From contig CM032230.1 in assembly GCA_019009955.1 (NCBI GenBank), positions 102,887,001 to 102,951,000 on the forward strand: a stretch of DNA of 64,000 nucleotides, written 5' to 3'. Positions 57,394-64,000 of this stretch are shown piece after piece; position 1 is the stretch's first letter; every line of letters starts with the position of its first letter. This stretch comes from Riptortus pedestris (Eukaryota; Arthropoda; Insecta; Hemiptera; Alydidae). Position numbers and translations under genes: made by a program. The notes beneath the pieces are model-generated. The model searched no databases, was not told the origin of the DNA, and worked only from the letters and a program-made list of their open reading frames with translations.

Positions 57394-57995
57394 TTAAGGG
57401 AAATCATATATTGAGGTCGTACTCATGACGCAATTTTTGAAATTTTTCTTCAAATGTCCATCGATCCTACCCAGGAGACGACGAAAATGAGGTCTGTTGG
57501 AAACTGTATGTATATATGTCTGTTACCGCTTTAGCGGTCGCAATTTTTGTCATATCGTTACCAAACTTGATATATATTCGTTTTATACAAAAAAAAGATC
57601 AAGTTCGTTAACGGCTGAAATCAGACCAGAAAGGGGGGGGGTTTAGAGGGGAGAATTTCGAAAACTCTTAATTTCTCCGTTATTATGCGTCGGATCGAAA
57701 AATTGTATAGAACCAATCTTATTGCAAATGTAATGTTCTATAAATATGGTTATGTACATTTTTTCACTAACTTGAGTATTAGCAGAGATATTTGCATTTT
57801 GTAGTTTCCGGTTTTCAGTAAACCCCCACTCCTATTCATCTCTTATTGACAATATTCTATTATGTTATGAAACACATTATTTAAAGCTTAAATACCAAAT
57901 ATTGTTGTACATTGAACTTTTAAGTTTTGAGATAATGCAAATACGTGACGCGCGTGGGAGATCTGCTTAGTTAACGCAGCCCCTGCGTGACGGAT
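57394..57995 (+). repeat. HINE-like element, main part of a nearly complete copy
   Basis: After the MITE the copy continues TTAAGGGAAATCATATATTG, AGGTCGTACTCATGACGC, ATCGATCCTACCCAGGAG, CTTTAGCGGTCGCAATTTTT, a G9 run at 57637, TTATTATGCGTCGGATCG, CTTGAGTATTAGCAGAGAT and the 3' end GATCTGCTTAGTTAACGC, then AGCCCCTGCGTGACGGATG and TTTTTT. Together with 57180-57191 it is one of the two most complete copies and shows the full order of blocks. Confidence 0.9.
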
Positions 57996-59239
57996 GTTTT
58001 TTAGTATTGGCCCGTTTTTCACAATGGGACCCGAATTTCTGCTTGTAATAGGAAGATTAGACTTTATTACAAGTCTTATCAGTCATTCCAAGTTTGATAT
58101 CTTCATCAACTTCTTATGCTATTTCTTTGCAATTGAATGAATATCCTTTTCAGGAAAGCTGTCGTTTCTCCTCGTGTGCTTCTATCTGCCAGAACTGGAA
58201 AACTGCATAATGTTTGATAGTACCCACCAATTGTTCATTGGGGTCCAAAAACACATGAAAACTAATATAAACTTCTTCTTTTTTTAACTTTAATTTTGCT
58301 TTTGGTTCATAGAGTGTGAAATGTAAGACAGACATTATACAGTGTATATCATTAGGTTCATCACATGAGGATATAGGGTGCCCGGTGCCATTAAAGACTG
58401 CATCTGTGCATCTGGGAATTCTGCTTAGGGGCGGCAGTCATCTCAGATCCTGAGATAAGCCCCATGATTTCTTAACCACGCGCCCATCAATATCGTCTGA
58501 GGCAACGCTCTCCTATCGCAGAAATGATCTAATTTCCTGTCCGCCCTACTTGTGAAAGTTTAATGTCGAAAGAGCAAAATTATATGCTATCTTCAAACGT
58601 CTTGTTTGTTTTTGCTGTAATAGGTTAGAATAGCAGATGAATTATGTGCATTAGTTCGTTCAGAAATAAAATAGATGGGGGTTGAGCCTGTATTTGGAAA
58701 GGCAAATGTTGTCGTTGGTTTTAAATTCAGTGTAACACTATGATGTACAAACTTTCCTTTTTTTGCGGAGTCCATGAATCGGCTTAGAATCTTTTAAATT
58801 AATATTTTCGTATTCAGCCTTATTCTCTCGTTCTTTCTTTTTCGCGTTTTTGTAATCCCTCTGCAGAAGTAAATACACCAATTGCATTAAATAATACCTT
58901 TAAATGACCGACGTACCTAAGCATGCCGAAGGATAGCGACTTCAGATCTTTAGATCTAATATGGAACTTTATATTTATAAATGTTGGTATTACTATTTTA
59001 CTTAAATATTTTTTTTTTATAATGTCCCTACCCCGAGGCCTCATAGTCAATGGACCTTATAGCAGGAGCAATGTTTCAAAGTATTTCGTCTTTTCCATTA
59101 ATACGCGAATCTTCAAATCTGTAGCTAGAATATATCCTTTCCAGATTGTCAGCTCCTATATTTATTTTTTTTTTAAAACTCTACACTTAAACACAATACT
59201 CATATTGAGAGCGTGATTTTACTTTATTACTCTCTCTTA
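57996..59239. other. No recognised feature
   Basis: Antisense frames at 58150-58335, 58593-58775 and 58820-59050 have no recognisable domain. Confidence 0.5.
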
Positions 59240-59666
59240 GGAAATCACATATTTAGCTTGATGACGTGATAAATGTCCACCGATACTACTTAGTAAATGA
59301 CGAAAATGAGATCCGTTCAAATTTTACTTTGTTTGATACCGCACTCCATATTTAACGCATTTCTTGTAAAACTGTATGTCATGTTCTTTAAGCGGAAATC
59401 GGACCTACACTTGTGCAGGTTTTGAAGAAGGGGCATAATCGTAAACATTTTTCTTTTTATGTATCGTTCAGAAAATTTGATATCGATCATTTTTACCCTT
59501 TACTAATCACCCGCTCTTACAATTATCATAAAATGTGGTAAAAGCTAAATAAATATAAATATATTGGTTACATTGGTCATTAAATAAAGGCCAATAGTGT
59601 AGCATGTGAGATGACGTCATATATGTGCCTTTACAGGGCCTTTGCGTGATCCGCGGCGGGATGGAC
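59240..59666 (+). repeat. HINE-like element, diverged subfamily, nearly full length
   Basis: GGAAATCACATATTTAGC and CTTGATGACGTGATAAATG mark the 5' flank; ATGACGAAAATGAGATCCG and CTCCATATTTAACGCATTTC the middle; GTGAGATGACGTCATATATG and a 3' end GGCCTTTGCGTGATCCGC, GGCGGGATGGAC, then TTTT. The middle has drifted far from the main group, so it is an older branch. Confidence 0.72.
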
Positions 59667-60985
59667 TTTTATTTACGCTATCTACTTAGGCAATTTGAAA
59701 TAACAAGGATATCGTGGATGAAAGCCAGCAGTCTACAGTTTACTTGAGCCTTTATTGTTTATGAATAAAATATACAAACGAATATCCTCCCTCAAGAAGC
59801 TCTGGCGATTGGATCGAAAATAAAAGCGGAACCTTGGCTCCAATGCAAACGGACAAGTTATTTTCTCTGAAGAAATCACCTTCAATCTTTTCCTTATTCC
59901 CAGCGTCGGCTGCTCTGCGCCGGTTACACTATAATTTTCTCTCAAGTTGTTGGGTTTCTATCCTGGAAAATTACCCGGTACTTTAAACAGCACCTATCTG
60001 TTTATTGTTGCACAAATGCCAGGGCGACGTTTAAAGCTGGTTATAAAATCTCTTCTCCGAGAAACTGTAATATTGGAGATAGATTTTGGCAATATTGCAA
60101 AAGTATGAGGTCCTCGCTTGGGGAAAAAATTATTACAGACGGAACCTAAAAATTCAAATTCTTATTTATTAATATTATGCATTTCATTTTATTATCGTCT
60201 TAAATCCTGGATGGGAATAGCAGTACAATAATCCACAGTTGTTTTCTAATTCTTTCTCATGCCAATGAAAGTATAATTTGTTTCCTACATTAAACAATGC
60301 TTTCCATTTAAACTCAAAACTTGGTAGTTTTCATTTATGTTTTTAAATATGTGTCTGCACGAATTCTGTGTTTAGTGAATGTTTTAAAAAAAATACGGGG
60401 AATTTTTTATTTTATTTTTCCTTTCTCAACGTACGTCTAACTATAATGTTTAACTGTAATTAATGTTTTATTCAAACCATAAAGAGAAACATCAAGGTTT
60501 AATTAAGATTATATTAAAACCAAAATTAGCGTATGGACTTAAAATAAATAAATAATAAATGCTAGGGATTGTGATTTAAATAATCAACAATTAAATTAAT
60601 AATGTCATATAAATATTCAGTTACGATAATCAATTGAACTCTAATAATCCAAGGGTCGTGAACTCTGAATAATTACGTATCTATTTATTGGCCATAGTAA
60701 TAATTAATCCGAGAGATAATACACAACGAACTGAATAGGTCCCAGAAAAGTTTTCAGACTCACCAAAATTAGCGAGCTGAGAAAAGCTTTTTGTAATCAT
60801 AAACAGCGGCTCCTATTGCTTTTGGAACAAGTGATTAATACCTAGAACATGTGGAAATGAACTTTACTTTATCAAATCCTGGTAATATTACTTCATTATT
60901 TTATTAACATAATTTCCTCCGTATTGTAAAAATTAAAAAAATACTGAAATTCTAAGTCTCCGTATAAGGCGAGTTGACAATTTTG
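59667..60985. other. No recognised feature
   Basis: AT-rich, no gene or family repeat recognised; the - frame 59733-59945 is unsupported. Confidence 0.5.
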
Positions 60986-61081
60986 GGAGATTTTGTTAGG
61001 TTAAGTTCAAGCGGTTCCGATTTGATATAATTTAAAATATATCAAATCGGAACCGCTTGAACTTAACCTAACAAAATCTCC
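60986..61081. repeat. Perfect 43-bp inverted repeat with a 10-base loop
   Basis: The left arm 60986-61028 starts GGAGATTTTGTTAGGTTAAG and includes TTCAAGCGGTTCCGATTTG. The right arm 61039-61081 is its exact reverse complement. The loop is AATTTAAAAT. Pairing extends further outward with one indel (ATTTTG on the left, CAAAAT on the right). It is not shared with any other place in the window. Confidence 0.97.
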
Positions 61082-62923
61082 TCAAAATCTATTTAGTATA
61101 TAATTTAGCGAACATAAAAATGTTCTTATATCTGTTCTTAAGCACAAAAAAAGGTTCAGAATGTGTCTCTTTATTCTTCATCTCATGAGAGCAAAAAACA
61201 AAAGCATATCTTGTGGATCTACAAAACATATGTTTTACACCTAACCTATATCTTACAATTACTAAGAGCTCAATAACAATCTTTCATTATAATATTCAGT
61301 CCCTAATAATATCTTTCACCTTGGCCATGCATGAACCCATAAAATGGTCAAGCTCTGATGACAAGGAAGAGAACTCGATGAACCTGGAGGAATGATAAAT
61401 GTTTACATTGGCCATAAAGAGAGAAGAGGCAAGGCCAGCTGAAGGCAGGAATGCAGATGACTTTGAACAATGAGTCAGTCCCGACCTTAGACATCCTTGC
61501 TGTTGGGGTGAATGACTCACCTTATGTATTCAGGGCGGACATTTCGGCAGTCATTCGGAAAGGTCATTGTCGCCCCCGAATATATAATCTATGCTAAGTG
61601 AGTTTCTCCAAGACATTATCGGTTGATTAGTGGAATTCGCCTCACCCCCGAGTAGGTGGCGCTTTCCCAAGGTGTGGCTGATCTTATGAACTTAATTACG
61701 CAAGTAGACCAAGCGATCGTTCAACTCTGGGAATTAATGCTAGCACTCGTAACCCCCTTATCTCAACATTGCCACATAACGTATCTGTGGATATTTGTTG
61801 CTCAGGGTTAACAGTAGTTGATGGGGCTACTCTAGTTGACCAACATAGGAACATTGGATAGTGCAAAACTAGAAGTTGATAATTACCGTTATTGTCCGTA
61901 TCCAGATCCCACCAACATAGAACCTTCGCGATTTGCATAACTAATCGCAAATAATTGTTTTCTGTCAACTGGAAAAACAACCATATTTTTTTCCGGATCC
62001 TCCTCTATCTTCTTTGGTTCACGTCTGTAGATGTTCTTCCCTTATAGTGGTATCCTAGAAGTTTAAATCCTTCCCAGAGATCTATGTGAGAATTCTATAT
62101 GGATTGAAATTATATGCTTAACTGGTATTTTAAAAGCAATAAATACTAAGATCTCATACATGTCAAATAGTAAATGTTATATTACTATTTGTGAGTTGGC
62201 CGTGAAAACTGAAATCACTTTGTACAAGCAGAAAGAACATAGCTGGTTGCAGAATTTTCCTCTATTGCTTTTGTATCTTTCATTATTTTCTCTCACGCCT
62301 TACTGTTCCTACCTGCTCATTCTGTTCATAGCTGTTTCTATAAGGAAAACACTAGGACCAAAAAAACAACGAGAGTTCTTATAAAAAGTGGATCTATTTT
62401 TTATGCCTTTTATCTTATAGCTCCTTTTTGGTTGAGGAGAGAGGACAATGTTCCCCCGCGGGTAACGCTACTCTTTGCGAAACTCTGTGTGGCTGAGCAA
62501 TGAAGGCTATCCCTCGATATTTAATATTACCAGGTGAAAAGGATATGATGGATGAATGGAACTTGGAAAATTCCTGGCTAAAGACTAGCCAACGGAGTGA
62601 AGCTTTCTCTATGCTCTGCGTCACTACAGCTCGCCTCTCTCCCATCAACTTTCCCCTTAGGCCTAACTAGTAACTCTAAAACTCTATAGAGAATTCATTA
62701 TATATATATATATATATATTATTTTTTTATTTATTTCCTTCGTGAAGTAACCCTAGAGGAAGGGAGTTTATTAGCCACACTTACCGTACAACAATTTGTC
62801 ACATAACGTGTGCTTGATACATAACTATGAATAAAATAAAATTATTTATAACAGAAATAAAAATAAAAACAAAAACAAATTTAGGTTTCAATGATAAATA
62901 AAAAATTAATTTAACTGTATTTC
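61082..62923. other. No recognised gene
   Basis: A stretch at 61318-61520 is less AT-rich and reads MHEPIKWSSSDDKEENSMNL on the + strand with a stop at 61393-61395. It could be the end of an exon but has no convincing acceptor or family match. A (TA)n run lies at 62698-62720. Confidence 0.45.
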
Positions 62924-63375
62924 AGGTTTAAATAGTTCATGTAGTAATACATTTCTTCAGCAAATGTTTTTAATTGTTTATTGTTTTTATAAAACAAAAG
63001 TTTTTCCTCAACAGGCCAAATTTCTTGTTGGCATTTTAATTGGGTTTTAAAGTCTTCTCTTTGTTCCGTTAGTAGTCTGCAGTCATAGGAACAATTGTCT
63101 GTATGTCTGTTCAGTAGTTAAGTCACAGTAACAGTTTGGGTGATCTGTTAGGCCAAAACGATTAAAATAAGAGTTTGTTCCGTTGTTGTGTCCGTGTACT
63201 GTTAATAATTATGTGAAGTAATAGTCTGTTGATATTAATTTTTGTCCTAAATACTCTTTAATGTCTGGAATAGATATTGTCCTTTCGTTGTGATTTCTGT
63301 TGCCATTTATTAATTGAGTCAGTAAGTAATTGTAATTTTTGTATCTTTTGAGGCTGATTTTACTGATAAATCAGC

Positions 63376-63432
<57 letters not shown>

Positions 63433-63660
63433 GCTTAAGCTCTTACTTATTTCTACTTGTACATTCCATGAAGGATCTTTTCTGTCTCTGTCTCCCATTT
63501 TACTCCATATTTTGCTTCTTCGTGACTCTATCATCAGGTAGTCTGGGACTCCAACTCGTGTTCTAACAGAGACTAATCTTTTGGGATGTATTTGGATTTG
63601 GAGTAACCGAAAGAAGTGAAGACTACATTTTGCCACCTGCTGAGACAATCGATGAAGGTT
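62924..63660 (-). pseudogene. Non-LTR retrotransposon remnant, ORF2 C-terminus
   Basis: The - strand reads, from right to left, LLQIQIHPKRLVSVRTRVGV and DYLMIESRRSKIW, then (past an (AT)n tract) YYFT, a stop, LLTVHGHNNGTNSYFNRFGL and TDHPNCYCDLTTEQT. After a frameshift near 63100 it continues YDCRLLTEQREDFKTQL, CQQEIWPVEEKLLFYKNN and KTFAEEMYYYMNYL, ending at a stop near 62924. The order LT-HG, FNRF, HPNC-C, EQT and YDC is the cysteine-rich C-terminal region after the reverse transcriptase in R1/Jockey-type elements. The final 50 codons are still open, so this copy is younger than the one at 53266. The polymerase domain is absent. Confidence 0.8.
63379..63429. repeat. (AT)n microsatellite inside the retrotransposon remnant
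   Basis: About 25 AT units interrupting the ORF2 remnant between QVEISKSLS and the TQLINGNRNHN part of the - frame. Confidence 0.97.
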
Positions 63661-63699
63661 GTTTATGGCAAGTTTTGAAGAATTTGCAACTTCAAATAA

Positions 63700-63968
63700 C
63701 TGATTTCCTTTAAGGAAAAAGTTGCTAAAAGAAGATGAAACACACTAGGTACATTTATTCTCAATCGTTTTCGACCTTCAGTAAATCTCCAATCTACCAC
63801 TGCAATTTTCATAGTGCTGCTTTATAACGAGTTAAGAGCCGTGTCTTATTTACAAAGTGTCATAACAAAGGAAGAAATACAGAAAAGAATGCCTAGAACG
63901 TGACCCATTTGAGCAATCATTCCTTTGCGCAGGAAATTTGGTTAGTATGAGCAGCCCTATGTGAAGAT
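63700..63968 (+). repeat. HINE-like element, heavily deleted
   Basis: CTGATTTCCTTTAAGGAAAA (63703-63722) resembles the palindrome end. TTTTCGACCTTCAGTAAATC, CTCCAATCTACC and the 3' end AGGAAATTTGGTTAGTATG, AGCAGCCCTATGTGAAG, then T9, match the hairpin end of the old subfamily. The middle is largely lost. Confidence 0.55.
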
Positions 63969-64000
63969 TTTTTTTTTAAAATCTCAAATTAGTCAGGTGT

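Noticed and set aside
61318..61395. Possible exon end with SSSDDKEENS
   Set aside because: No convincing acceptor, short, and no family recognised; mentioned only within the gap entry.
1..64000. CRISPR array, operons or other prokaryotic features
   Set aside because: The only regular direct repeats are an AT-rich satellite without unique spacers and a retroposon triplication; the sequence is eukaryotic in character.

Overview
The window looks like intergenic or intronic DNA from an AT-rich animal genome, most likely an arthropod. There are no operons or ribosome binding sites, long open frames are rare, and the sequence is dominated by decayed transposable elements, tRNA-derived SINEs, microsatellites and fold-backs. 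The species cannot be named from the sequence. None of the open frames of 60-120 codons is convincing as a host gene except where noted. Many are shadows of repeats; for example, the frame over 5230-5544 only reads through a SINE.

The best host-gene evidence is one short exon on the + strand at 54200-54330. It has a good acceptor, a three-codon upstream ORF, an ATG at 54234 and a strong donor at 54331. It is GC-richer than its surroundings and probably the first coding exon of a gene whose other exons lie outside or could not be recognised. A weaker candidate is a terminal exon on the - strand at 47694-47888.

The main theme is one interspersed family with about 25 copies or fragments. One end carries the palindrome TTTCCCTTAAGGGAAA and the other ends GGGAAATCTGCTTAG, then the hairpin CGCAGCCCCTGCG, then GTGACGGAC and a run of T. 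The inverted repeat is at the very edge on one side and about 30 bases inside on the other. With the 3' hairpin, T-rich targets, an AT-microsatellite zone and one head-to-tail tandem pair, this matches non-autonomous Helentron relatives (HINE or DINE-1-like). That class assignment is an inference; the repeat itself is plain in the sequence. In this annotation + means palindrome end left, hairpin end right.

Other mobile DNA: a 5'-truncated RTE-like non-LTR fragment (5702-6335); an RNase H-bearing non-LTR fragment (53266-54076); another non-LTR C-terminus (62924-63660); a Penelope-like element with a GIY-YIG endonuclease (30465-31128); two deletion derivatives of a GTF2IRD2-type hAT transposon (about 31374-31865 and 45680-46270); a 202-bp piggyBac-type MITE with TTAA duplications (57192-57393); a 660-bp MITE (22566-23225); and at least seven class II tRNA (Leu/Ser-like) SINE copies. 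Several are nested, which gives relative ages.

Layout: 1-2640 no recognised feature; 2.6-3.9 kb inverted HINE pair; 5.3-6.3 kb SINE and RTE fragment; 7.9-9.5 kb satellite array with higher-order structure; 10-12.5 kb HINE and a split SINE; 15-24.8 kb scattered old HINE copies and a MITE; 27.5-31.9 kb HINE, fold-back, Penelope and hAT; 32.8-33.8 kb triplicated retroposon tail and AT microsatellite; 34-38.4 kb HINE and SINE cluster; 42.6 kb hairpin; 43.7-46.3 kb SINE, HINE and hAT nest; 46.3-51.8 kb mostly unassigned; 51.8-54.3 kb Penelope-like fold-back, non-LTR remnant and the exon; 56.5-59.7 kb HINE copies with the piggyBac MITE; 61 kb perfect hairpin; 62.9-64 kb non-LTR remnant and a HINE end.
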